5,186 bases of DNA, from the NCBI GenBank assembly GCA_963809205.1, contig CAWEIS010000016.1, forward strand, positions 1 through 5,186, in the 5' to 3' direction. Below are positions 1-5,176 of the stretch, piece after piece; positions within the stretch are counted from its first letter, which is position 1; every line of letters begins with the position of its first letter. The notes under the pieces are model-generated. The model had not been told where the DNA came from. It was given only the letters and a program-made list of their open reading frames with translations, and did not search any database. The translations under genes were made by a program, and so were the position numbers. Source of the DNA: DATLLN01 sp963809205. Lineage in GTDB: Bacteria; Actinomycetota; Thermoleophilia; Gaiellales; JAICJC01.

Positions 1-2
1 GG

Positions 3-641
3 AATCGCCCACTCGCAGACCGCTTCGAGAAGTGGAGTGCGGTCGCCTGCGACCAGTCGACGTGGCGCGGCCTGGTCTGGAACGTCAGCTCGTCAGGCGA
101 CACGGTGGTCAAGCAGACGACGACCAGCCTGACGGTTGCCATCGGCACGGGCCGCGCCGCGGAGCCGGCCTCGACGTATACCTCGGACTGTGTCGCCACA
201 GGCGACTTCGACGTGCGCGTTCACTACAACCTGGTGAGCTGGCCGGCGGCCAACTCGGTGCGCGTCGGCTTGCTGGTCAACAACCCCGACTACCCCTCGC
301 CGAACGGATCGTTGACGGTGGAGCGAACGAGCTTCGCCGCCACCGGCGACGTGGGCACGGGTGAGAACTACGTGATGAACGCCGTCGACCCCGGCGGCCC
401 GTTCCAGACGGTGCCGACCGGATCGACGACCGGCGACCTGCGCGCCAATCAGAAGGGCGCCGTGATCACGACGTACTACAAGGACTCCACCACCGGCGGC
501 AAGTGGCAGAAGATCGGTACGTCGCCGGCCTACACCGAGCCGGTCACCGTCGGGCTGCAGATCTGGGGCGACATGGACCAGCTTCCCGGGCCGGTCAAGG
601 CGAAGTTCACGAAGTTCAAGGCGACCGGAGACTGCGTGTGA
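3..641 (+). CDS. C-terminal part of a probable secreted concanavalin A-like (LamG-type) domain protein
   Basis: The frame is open from the left edge to the TGA at 639-641, giving 212 visible residues; the start lies outside the window. A GTG at 105 lies in the middle of continuous coding sequence and is not a credible start. The region around visible residues 67-90 (GDFDVRVHYNLVSWPAAN followed by a hydrophobic strand) alternates polar and hydrophobic residues as in jelly-roll beta-sandwich domains of the concanavalin A-like lectin/glucanase superfamily. More strand-like segments follow, ending in a KAKFTKFKATGDC-type final strand. Cysteines at visible residues 16, 63 and 211 fit a disulfide-containing exported protein. 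No catalytic residues can be named, so a binding rather than enzymatic role is inferred. The fold is assigned by eye, and any N-terminal signal or partner domain cannot be seen. A lone short hairpin (GGGA-AAA-TCCC, 658-668) follows the gene. Confidence 0.6.
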   Translation, partial: NRPLADRFEKWSAVACDQSTWRGLVWNVSSSGDTVVKQTTTSLTVAIGTGRAAEPASTYTSDCVATGDFDVRVHYNLVSWPAANSVRVGLLVNNPDYPSPNGSLTVERTSFAATGDVGTGENYVMNAVDPGGPFQTVPTGSTTGDLRANQKGAVITTYYKDSTTGGKWQKIGTSPAYTEPVTVGLQIWGDMDQLPGPVKAKFTKFKATGDCV

Positions 642-693
642 CGGCCACCGGCTGACTGGGAAAATCCCCGACGCGATCGACGAGCCGAGGGTC

Positions 694-730
694 TACGGTC
701 GAGCGGCAGGCAGTGAGATCGTGACGGAGG
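694..730 (+). promoter_or_regulatory. Possible -10 element and Shine-Dalgarno of the beta-propeller gene
   Basis: TACGGT at 694-699 fits the actinobacterial TAnnnT -10 pattern and would place transcription start near 706, about 30 bases before the ATG. No convincing -35 hexamer is visible 16-19 bases upstream. GGAGG at 726-730 is a strong ribosome binding site, six bases before the ATG at 737, and supports that start. The same TACGGT hexamer occurs on the minus strand before the DUF1330 gene. The ribosome binding site is well supported; the promoter is only suggestive. Confidence 0.4.
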
Positions 731-736
731 TGCGGC

Positions 737-2785
737 ATGCGGAGGCGACAGACAGTCAAGTCGGCTGAGAGCGCTACCACGCGGACGGGGGTGCGCCGGA
801 TCGGCGCGGTTGTTGGCATCGCGCTCGCCGCGAGCGCGGCCGGCGGGGCCACGGCCCAGGCCGGGACGAACGCCTGGACGCCGCTGGCCCAGCCCCCGCA
901 GATGGTGCCGGGCGTGACGTCGATCAGCTTCGGCCCCGGCGGTGTGGGCTACGCGTCCGGCGGTGAGCGGGCGTTCCGCACCACCGACGGCGGGGCGACC
1001 TGGTCGGTCAGGAGCCAGAGCCTGGGCGCGCTGACCGCCGACCCGTTCGATCCGCAGCGCGTGTACGCGTGGCGCACGCACTGGCCCCGCGAGCGCAACG
1101 GCAACCCCCAGCTGACCAGGATCGGCATCAGCACCAACGGGGGCACCAGCTTCACCGAGGTCGACCCGCACCTGCCGTTCACGGTGGAGGGCGACCTCGA
1201 GGGCCGAGTCGACATCCTGCCCGACCCGGTGCATCCGGGGCTGCTCTACATGTCGATCCAGCAGAGCAGCAGCTGCGCATTCCTGCGCAGCTCCGACCAC
1301 GCGGCGACCTGGACGGTGCTGACGACGCCATGGCGCACATGCCGGCTCGCCGTCGACCAGGCGGGGCAGCTGTACACCGGGGGCGATGGCCACGGCGTGA
1401 TGCGAAGCACCGACCGGGGCGCGACCTGGACATCCGGGTCGACGGGCATCCCGCGCAAGCCGAACGGCGATCAGCCGGTCGGCGCGACCGTGGTCTCGGC
1501 CGCCCACGCCGGCGTCGCCTACACGTCGTCAGCCAAGGCGATCTACGGCACCACCGACGGCGGCGCGCACTGGTCGGCAACCGGCGTGACGTTCGGACGA
1601 TACTTCCAGCTGCTCGCCGTCGACCGCTGGCACGACGACGTGCTCTGGGCACGGAACGGGTCGACGCACCTGATCCGCAGCACGAACGCGGGCGCCACCT
1701 GGACCGCCGTGGGCGCCGTGCACGCCGATACGTTCGGGCTGCACCCGCTGGCCTTCGACACCTCGCAGACGGACCACGTGCTGGCCGCGCCGCAGATCTT
1801 CTTCCCGTTCACCGGTCCCGGCCCGGTCGGGATCCTGGGCAGCACCGACGACGGCGCCGGCTGGTCGCCGTCCCAGCACGGGCAGCTGGCACCCGTGCCG
1901 CTGGGGTCCGTGGCCCTGTCGCCCGACCACCCGGGCGTGATGTACGCGTCGGGCCAGACCGGGCACTTCGTCTCGCACGACTCCGGCGCAACCTGGAGCG
2001 GTTCGCCCGCCGAGGGGCCGTTCTTCACCCGCTTCAACCGGATCAAGGTGATTCCCGGGACGCCGGACACGGTGTTCGCCTACGGCCAGGAGGGCTACCG
2101 CAGCGCCGACGGCGGCCAGACCTGGCAGCCGGTCTCGATCCCCGGATCGCCGTCGCTCGACGACCTGACGGTCGGCGGCGGAGGCGGCATCTTCGCCGTC
2201 ACCCAACCGGGCGGCGTGTGGTCGTCGCACGACAAGGGCGACACCTGGACGCGGATCAGCGCACCGCGGTTCATGAGCAGCATCTCGGCAGGAGCGGGCA
2301 GCGCGCTGTACGCCACCAACGGCGCCCTCTGGAAGCAGACGTCGACCGGCTGGACGAAGCTGCTCAGCTCCGCGTTCTGCCGCTGGGTGGTGGCCGACCC
2401 GGTGCACCAGGGCGTGGTCTACGCCGCGGTGAACACCGCTCCCCGGCCCCAGCTGCTGCGATCGACGGACGGCGGGGCGCACTGGACGGACATCGCGCCC
2501 GAGCAGGCATGGGGCGGCAACCTGATCGAGCCGCGCCTGATGCTCGACCCGAACAACCCCAACCGGCTGTTCCTGGACGGCGGCGTCAAGGACCGCCGGC
2601 AGCTCCTGATCAGCAACGACCTCGGCGCGCACTGGACGGCGGCGCCGAACGACACGACCAACCTCAGCCGCCGGTTCCTCGATCTCGCTCCCGGGACGCC
2701 GGCCCGGCTGATCGACATCGTGCGTTACCGCAGCGATCCGCACAGCGGCCCGCTGGACGACACCATCGAGGTGTACACGCCGTAG
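737..2785 (+). CDS. Secreted tandem beta-propeller protein with Asp-box (BNR/sortilin-like) repeats
   Basis: The product has 682 residues. The start is set by GGAGG six bases upstream. Residues 1-21 are basic, residues 22-40 are an Ala/Gly-rich hydrophobic core, and signal peptidase cleavage is plausible after ATA (40) or AQA (42), so the mature protein is probably extracellular. The RR at 20-21 lacks the rest of a Tat motif, so Sec export is more likely. Asp-boxes (S/T-x-D-x-G-x-T/H-W) end at W89, F139, W192, W231, W279, W322, W376, W420, W463, W504, W583 and W633, and a degenerate one ends at W539. Twelve or thirteen boxes spaced about 37-54 residues imply two tandem six- or seven-bladed propellers, the arrangement and length seen in GH74 xyloglucanases and sortilin-like proteins. 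I see no RIP motif of sialidases, so the frequent label exo-alpha-sialidase would be unsafe. Cys180 and Cys202 may form a disulfide. The ligand is unknown; a surface-binding or glycan-related role is inferred. The gene follows the lectin-like gene on the same strand after 95 bases. Confidence 0.85.
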   Translation: MRRRQTVKSAESATTRTGVRRIGAVVGIALAASAAGGATAQAGTNAWTPLAQPPQMVPGVTSISFGPGGVGYASGGERAFRTTDGGATWSVRSQSLGALTADPFDPQRVYAWRTHWPRERNGNPQLTRIGISTNGGTSFTEVDPHLPFTVEGDLEGRVDILPDPVHPGLLYMSIQQSSSCAFLRSSDHAATWTVLTTPWRTCRLAVDQAGQLYTGGDGHGVMRSTDRGATWTSGSTGIPRKPNGDQPVGATVVSAAHAGVAYTSSAKAIYGTTDGGAHWSATGVTFGRYFQLLAVDRWHDDVLWARNGSTHLIRSTNAGATWTAVGAVHADTFGLHPLAFDTSQTDHVLAAPQIFFPFTGPGPVGILGSTDDGAGWSPSQHGQLAPVPLGSVALSPDHPGVMYASGQTGHFVSHDSGATWSGSPAEGPFFTRFNRIKVIPGTPDTVFAYGQEGYRSADGGQTWQPVSIPGSPSLDDLTVGGGGGIFAVTQPGGVWSSHDKGDTWTRISAPRFMSSISAGAGSALYATNGALWKQTSTGWTKLLSSAFCRWVVADPVHQGVVYAAVNTAPRPQLLRSTDGGAHWTDIAPEQAWGGNLIEPRLMLDPNNPNRLFLDGGVKDRRQLLISNDLGAHWTAAPNDTTNLSRRFLDLAPGTPARLIDIVRYRSDPHSGPLDDTIEVYTP

Positions 2786-2800
2786 CCGGCGCCCGGCTAC
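2782..2800. terminator. Perfect hairpin shared by two convergent genes, containing both stop codons
   Basis: GTAGCCGG (2782-2789), loop CGC (2790-2792) and CCGGCTAC (2793-2800) form an uninterrupted 8-bp stem, of which 6 bp are G:C. The left arm contains the TAG of the propeller gene (2783-2785). The right arm contains the TAG of the minus-strand DUF1330 gene (2799-2797). Being symmetrical, it could fold in transcripts from either side. No T-tract follows in either direction, so it is not a classical intrinsic terminator, though T-poor hairpins are reported as terminators or 3'-end stabilisers in GC-rich actinobacteria. A role as bidirectional terminator is inferred. Confidence 0.5.
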
Positions 2801-3141
2801 CGCGCCGCGAGCACGTCCGTGGCGCGGTGGCCGGGGCCGACGGCGTCCACGATCACCACAGTGCTGTCCGAGTGCTCGCTGCGCAGAGGCCGGATAGCCC
2901 GGTAGGCGTCCGATAAGTACCAGCGCTCAGCGTGGTCGCGGTCGGGGAAGCCGATGACGACCAGGTCGCCGTCGCAGCTGCCCTCCCGCACGTCGGCACG
3001 ACTGCCGTGCACAACGTACCGGCCGCCGAACGGTTCGAGCGTCGACTCGATCCGCTCGAGGTACTCGACGATCTCCGGACCCATCTCCACGCTTCGGATC
3101 TGACCCACGGCGAAGGCCCCAGGGTCGTCGTTGCTCGGCAT
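2797..3141 (-). CDS. DUF1330-family small protein (dimeric alpha/beta barrel type)
   Basis: The product has 114 residues from the ATG at 3141-3139. That start is preferred over a GTG at 3189 because AGGAG (plus-strand CTCCT, 3150-3154) sits eight bases upstream of the ATG, and the extra 16 residues look non-conserved. Family features are YLERIESTLEPFGGRYVVHG at residues 27-46 (the helix, then the GGR-Y/F-x-V-x-G strand) and VVIGFPDRDHAERWY at 61-75, followed by SDAY and the I/L-RPLR segment near 80-87. The DUF1330 fold is a ferredoxin-like, usually dimeric alpha/beta barrel of about 95-100 residues, so this copy is full length with a short extra C-terminus. No biochemical role is firmly established for the family and no active site can be named here. 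The protein has no signal peptide and is presumably cytosolic. The gene converges on the propeller gene with an 11-base gap and diverges from the acetyltransferase gene. Confidence 0.85.
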   Translation of the reverse strand: MPSNDDPGAFAVGQIRSVEMGPEIVEYLERIESTLEPFGGRYVVHGSRADVREGSCDGDLVVIGFPDRDHAERWYLSDAYRAIRPLRSEHSDSTVVIVDAVGPGHRATDVLAAR

Positions 3142-3189
3142 TCCGTCGTCTCCTGCTCGGTTCGTGTCCGCGAACGCGCCGGGGACCAC

Positions 3190-3220
3190 ACCGTAGCGCC
3201 CACCAGGGGGCTAGCGTCAC
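3190..3220 (-). promoter_or_regulatory. Putative promoter of the DUF1330 gene, in the divergent region
   Basis: On the minus strand, GTGACG (plus positions 3220-3215) matches TTGACA at four of six positions, and TACGGT (3195-3190) fits TAnnnT, with a 19-base spacer that is longer than usual. Transcription would start near 3183, leaving a leader of about 40 bases with the AGGAG at 3154-3150. The -35 overlaps the proposed -10 of the acetyltransferase gene on the other strand, so the two promoters could compete. This is assigned by pattern only. Confidence 0.3.
3212..3217 (+). promoter_or_regulatory. Putative -10 (TAGCGT) giving a leaderless acetyltransferase mRNA
   Basis: TAGCGT lies seven bases before the ATG at 3225. 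That is where a -10 hexamer sits when transcription begins at or beside the start codon, as in leaderless actinobacterial genes. The only purine-rich stretch is GGGGG at 3206-3210, 14 bases from the ATG, which is too far for a normal ribosome binding site. No -35 is recognisable. The hexamer is also found at the matching place before the hydrolase gene. Confidence 0.35.
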
Positions 3221-3224
3221 CGCC

Positions 3225-3749
3225 ATGCAGCCGACAGACATCACACTGCGCGCCGCCCGCGGCTCCGACGGCCCGGCGATCGGCGCGATCAAGGTCGAGG
3301 CCTGGCGTCACGCGTACGCGGCGATCCTTCCGGCCTCCGTCCTCGGCGGGCTCGATGTCGCCGAGGAATGGGCGGAATGGGCCGCGTACGCCGGCGAGAC
3401 GCCGCCGGATGACCGGTTGATCGTCGCCTGCCGGGACGATGCGGTTGTCGGCTATGGCCGCAGCGAGCCCTGCCCCGACGACGACCTGCCGGGAGGCGGC
3501 GAGGTGGCCGGGCTGTACGTGCACCCGGCCATGCAGGGACAGGGCGTCGGATCGGCGATGCTCGCCTGGCTGGCCGACGATCTGGCGGAGCGCGGCTTCG
3601 CGCCGATCGTGCTCTGGCACTTCGTGGGCAATTCGCATGCCGCCGCCGTCTACGCCCGGTTCGGCTTCCGGCCCGACGGCGCGCGGCGACCGGTGCCGGG
3701 GCTGGAGATCGACGAAGTGCGGCTCCGGCTCGGCCACCGCGTCGGATAG
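3225..3749 (+). CDS. GNAT family N-acetyltransferase
   Basis: The product has 174 residues, a complete single-domain GNAT, expected to move an acyl group from acetyl-CoA (or a related acyl-CoA) to an amine. Residues 6-30 (ITLRAARGSDGPAIGAI and onward) form beta-1 and helix 1 with the usual R-x-A/P-x-x-x-D pattern. Motif A is EVAGLYVHPAMQGQGVGSAM at 93-112, with the acetyl-CoA pyrophosphate-binding Q-x-x-G-x-G at Q104, G107 and G109. Motif B is at 131-150, with N136, Y143 and GF at 147-148. The order and spacing match ribosomal-protein, antibiotic and small-molecule acetyltransferases, and the substrate cannot be told from sequence. It is probably cytosolic. The ATG at 3225 is chosen because the protein begins just before the conserved first strand. 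There is no good ribosome binding site. The membrane-protein gene starts 12 bases after the stop. Confidence 0.93.
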   Translation: MQPTDITLRAARGSDGPAIGAIKVEAWRHAYAAILPASVLGGLDVAEEWAEWAAYAGETPPDDRLIVACRDDAVVGYGRSEPCPDDDLPGGGEVAGLYVHPAMQGQGVGSAMLAWLADDLAERGFAPIVLWHFVGNSHAAAVYARFGFRPDGARRPVPGLEIDEVRLRLGHRVG

Positions 3750-3752
3750 GAT
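3747..3752 (+). promoter_or_regulatory. TAGGAT overlapping the acetyltransferase stop codon
   Basis: TAGGAT begins at the TAG stop codon of the acetyltransferase gene and lies nine bases before the ATG at 3762. It can be read as an actinobacterial -10 for a leaderless internal transcript. Alternatively, AGGA at 3748-3751, ten bases from the ATG, can be read as a Shine-Dalgarno for operon translation. No -35 is visible. Sequence alone does not decide between them. Confidence 0.25.
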
Positions 3753-3761
3753 CGGCGCGGG

Positions 3762-4070
3762 ATGTCGTACAACCAACCTCCGCAGCCCGGGCCACCGCAG
3801 CCCATGCAGAGCCCGCCGCCTCCGCCCCGGAGCGACGGGTGGACGACGCAGCGGGTGCTCCTGGCCGGCGCCGGCATGCTGGTGTGCCTGCTGCTGGGCC
3901 TGCTGGCAGGGCTGGCGATCGGCGACAGCTCGAGCTCCGACAGCAAGGGCGCCGGCACCACGGTGATCAAGGGCGGGACATCCACCGTCACGCAGACCGA
4001 GACGTCGCCGCCGACGACGGTCACGGAAACCGACACGGTCACCGAGACCGAGACACAGCCCAGCTCCTAG
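3762..4070 (+). CDS. Single-pass membrane protein with Pro-rich N-terminus and Thr/Glu-rich tail
   Basis: The product has 102 residues with no recognised family. Residues 1-22 are rich in Pro and Gln, ending in PPPPP. Residues 31-54 (RVLLAGAGMLVCLLLGLLAG and onward) form one strong transmembrane segment. Residues 55-63 are a Ser/Asp linker, and 73-102 are built of Thr, Val and Glu with the hexapeptide T-V-T-x-T-E/D three times (75-80, 86-91, 92-97). Arginines at 23 and 31 before the membrane segment and acidic residues after it suggest the N-terminus is cytoplasmic and the tail external. Thr/Ser-rich acidic tails of this kind occur in actinobacterial envelope proteins and could be O-glycosylated; that is inference. 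The 12-base gap suggests it shares a transcript with the acetyltransferase gene, but TAGGAT upstream allows its own start. It converges with the hydrolase gene, with four bases between them. The low-complexity composition makes homology hard to judge, but membrane topology and frame are clear. Confidence 0.75.
   Translation: MSYNQPPQPGPPQPMQSPPPPPRSDGWTTQRVLLAGAGMLVCLLLGLLAGLAIGDSSSSDSKGAGTTVIKGGTSTVTQTETSPPTTVTETDTVTETETQPSS
3985..4054 (+). repeat. Imperfect 18-base coding repeat in the membrane-protein tail
   Basis: Three related 19-base copies, C(C/G)GTCAC followed by GA-rich codons, occupy 3985-4003, 4018-4036 and 4036-4054. The last two are in exact 18-base register; the first is separated by codons for a Ser-Pro-Pro-Thr insert. 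Each unit encodes Thr-Val-Thr-x-Thr-Glu/Asp. In-frame units of six codons suggest tail length could change by slippage without breaking the frame. Confidence 0.6.
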
Positions 4071-4074
4071 CCGG

Positions 4075-4977
4075 TCACCGCGCGGCCAGCTGCTCAGCCA
4101 GCCATGCGTGCACCTCCGACGGGGTCGACTCGATCAAGCTGACGTGCCCATCGTCCGGCCGCAGGTCGAACTGCGCAGCGGGGACGTGCTGGGCGAGCCA
4201 CCGCCCGTGGGCCACCGGGACGAACCGGTCTTGCGAGCCGTGCCAGATCCGCACGGGCACGTCGATCGAGGCCACGTCGAACCCCCACGGCTCGTAGACG
4301 GCCTCCGACTCGTCGGCCCACCCCTCGATCCCGGCCGCCAGCGCCTCGGTCATCGTGGCGTGCATGTGCTCGATCACGTCCCCTGTGAGGGCTGCCCTGT
4401 CGACCGGCGAGAGCAGGCTGGCCATGGCCTCCCGCAGCTCGTCCGGAGTGCTCCCTGCGAGCTCCGCCGCCTGTACCTGCAGGTAGGCGTGGTACGCCTC
4501 CTCGCCCTGCTGCATGACGTCGCGCTCCTCGGTATTCAGGTCGCCCATGCCGTCGAACCAGTCCAGGCCTTCGGCGTCAAACGGCGCATCGCCGGCGACC
4601 ACCGCCGCCGCGACCACGCGGTCGGGGAGCAGCGCGGCCGCGGCCAGCGCGTGCGGGCCGCCGCCGGAGACCCCGGCGGTCGCGAACCGGCCGAGCTGGA
4701 AGTGGTCGGCCACGGTCTGGGTATCGACGGCCGACGAGCCGACGCGCAGCCCGGGCAGCCGCGAGGACTCGCCGTACCCCGGCCGGTCGTACGTGATGAC
4801 GCGCAGGCCGTGCGCCGCAGCGTCGTCGACGATGTGCGCCTGGAGGCGCCCGCACAGCGGCGTCCCGTGATGGAAGACGAACGGTGCGCCGTCCGGGGCG
4901 CCGCCGTCGAAGGCGCGAATCGTCCGGCCGTCAGGCGTCCCGATGCGGTGCACCGTCTGACACACCGGCTCGTTCAT
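4075..4977 (-). CDS. Alpha/beta hydrolase (serine hydrolase, Gly-x-Ser-x-Gly)
   Basis: The product has 300 residues, usual for a complete alpha/beta hydrolase with a helical lid. Landmarks in order are the HHGTP oxyanion-hole loop at 36-40, DRPGYGES at 64-71, the nucleophile elbow G-V-S-G-G at 102-106 with Ser104, a variable and largely helical cap at about 131-230, the acid strand IWHGSQDRFVP at 244-254 with Asp250, and DDGHVS at 275-280 with catalytic His278. The triad Ser-Asp-His is complete, so it is probably an active esterase, lactonase or peptidase-type hydrolase; the substrate is unknown. It lacks a signal peptide and is presumably cytosolic. The ATG at 4977 is directly abutted by AGGAG, too close to act as a ribosome binding site. 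The mRNA may be leaderless, or translation may begin at the GTG of codon 5. The gene converges with the membrane-protein gene and runs away from the short ORF at the right edge. Confidence 0.93.
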   Translation of the reverse strand: MNEPVCQTVHRIGTPDGRTIRAFDGGAPDGAPFVFHHGTPLCGRLQAHIVDDAAAHGLRVITYDRPGYGESSRLPGLRVGSSAVDTQTVADHFQLGRFATAGVSGGGPHALAAAALLPDRVVAAAVVAGDAPFDAEGLDWFDGMGDLNTEERDVMQQGEEAYHAYLQVQAAELAGSTPDELREAMASLLSPVDRAALTGDVIEHMHATMTEALAAGIEGWADESEAVYEPWGFDVASIDVPVRIWHGSQDRFVPVAHGRWLAQHVPAAQFDLRPDDGHVSLIESTPSEVHAWLAEQLAAR

Positions 4978-4986
4978 CTCCTGGCA

Positions 4987-5015
4987 ACGCTAATCCTCGC
5001 GGTGCGTATGCGCAA
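4987..5015 (-). promoter_or_regulatory. Putative promoter of the alpha/beta hydrolase gene
   Basis: On the minus strand, TTGCGC (5015-5010) and TAGCGT (4992-4987) are separated by exactly 17 bases. The -35 keeps the important TTG, and the -10 fits TAnnnT. TAGCGT ends nine bases before the ATG, so transcription would begin at or within a base or two of the start codon. This explains why the adjacent AGGAG does not look functional. It is the best-spaced housekeeping-type promoter in the window, but is assigned by eye. Confidence 0.45.
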
Positions 5016-5040
5016 CGCCGCGCCGGTGCCATCAAACCAG

Positions 5041-5066
5041 GGTTCCTTTACAGACAGGCTGGGTAC
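5041..5066 (+). promoter_or_regulatory. Putative SigB/SigF-type stress promoter before the 22-codon ORF
   Basis: GGTT at 5041-5044 is followed after 16 bases by GGGTAC at 5061-5066. This fits the published consensus for Streptomyces SigB (GNNT, 14-16 bases, GGGTAC/T) and is close to mycobacterial SigF (GGWWT, 16-17 bases, GGGTAY). Transcription would begin near 5073, leaving about 27 bases that include the AGGAGGT at 5087-5093. An alternative -35, TTTACA at 5047-5052, has no matching -10 at normal spacing. If the assignment is right, downstream genes are under general-stress control. Confidence 0.45.
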
Positions 5067-5099
5067 TCCTTGCGGGAGCAAGCACCAGGAGGTCCCACG

Positions 5100-5168
5100 A
5101 TGAGAGTCGGAAAGACGGTGACCCCGGTGCAGCAGCCCGAGCACACCCATCACGCAGCGGCGACCTAG
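5100..5168 (+). CDS. 22-codon ORF with ideal ribosome binding site; possible leader peptide
   Basis: ATG at 5100 and TAG at 5166-5168 enclose 22 codons. AGGAGGT at 5087-5093, six bases upstream, is the strongest ribosome binding site in the window, which argues that the ORF is translated. The peptide begins MRVGKTVTPVQQ and ends with EHTHHAAAT, with His at 15, 17 and 18. There is no signal peptide or membrane segment, and I recognise no family. The TAG is followed five bases later by GGAG, so a larger gene may begin just past the edge, with this ORF acting as its leader. Three clustered His codons are reminiscent of attenuation leaders, but that is weak evidence. Other options are a small functional peptide, a modified-peptide precursor, or the remnant of a gene broken by an early stop. 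The proposed GGGTAC promoter lies just upstream. Confidence 0.45.
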   Translation: MRVGKTVTPVQQPEHTHHAAAT

Positions 5169-5172
5169 CGCT

Positions 5173-5176
5173 GGAG
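5173..5176 (+). promoter_or_regulatory. Possible ribosome binding site of a gene starting beyond the right edge
   Basis: GGAG at 5173-5176 is followed by ten bases (CGAAAAGAAC) to the end of the window. A start codon immediately outside would be at the far end of usual spacing. The A-rich run before it would be typical of an unstructured start region. This is inference from position only. Confidence 0.25.

Noticed and set aside
658..668. GGGA-AAA-TCCC after the lectin-like gene, considered as a terminator.
   Set aside because: It has only a 4-bp stem and no T-tract; too weak to call.
756..820. Twin-arginine (Tat) signal in the propeller protein.
   Set aside because: RR at residues 20-21 is not preceded by Ser/Thr and not followed by the F-L-K part of the motif, so ordinary Sec export is more likely.
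530..1507. Long minus-strand reading frame opposite the lectin-like and propeller genes, and other long antisense frames at 1529-2743 and 2853-3776.
   Set aside because: Their Arg/Ala/Gly/Pro-rich compositions are typical of shadow frames in GC-rich DNA, they show no domain motifs, and they overlap well-supported genes.
3142..3189. Upstream GTG at 3189 as the start of the DUF1330 gene, adding 16 residues.
   Set aside because: The ATG at 3141 has AGGAG at eight bases, and the longer start would make that site coding. The extra residues do not resemble the family.
4062..4091. Imperfect inverted repeat AGCT...GCCG...CGGC.AGCT across the ends of the convergent membrane-protein and hydrolase genes, considered as a terminator.
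   Set aside because: The stems are only 4 + 4 bp with an uneven internal loop and no T-tract; such pairing is expected by chance in GC-rich DNA.
4774..4799. GGGTAC on the minus strand inside the hydrolase gene, considered as a second SigB/SigF-like promoter.
   Set aside because: The bases encode the conserved PGYGES segment, and no GNNT/GGTT element is found at the proper distance upstream on that strand.
5066..5091. CTCCT (5066-5070) complementary to the AGGAG (5087-5091), plus a 5-bp stem with a GGGA tetraloop (5069-5082), considered as a Shine-Dalgarno-sequestering switch or riboswitch.
   Set aside because: CTCCT overlaps or directly follows the proposed GGGTAC -10 element and would probably not be transcribed. 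The stems are only 5 bp, and no known riboswitch consensus is recognisable. It would deserve reconsideration if the transcript starts upstream of 5060.
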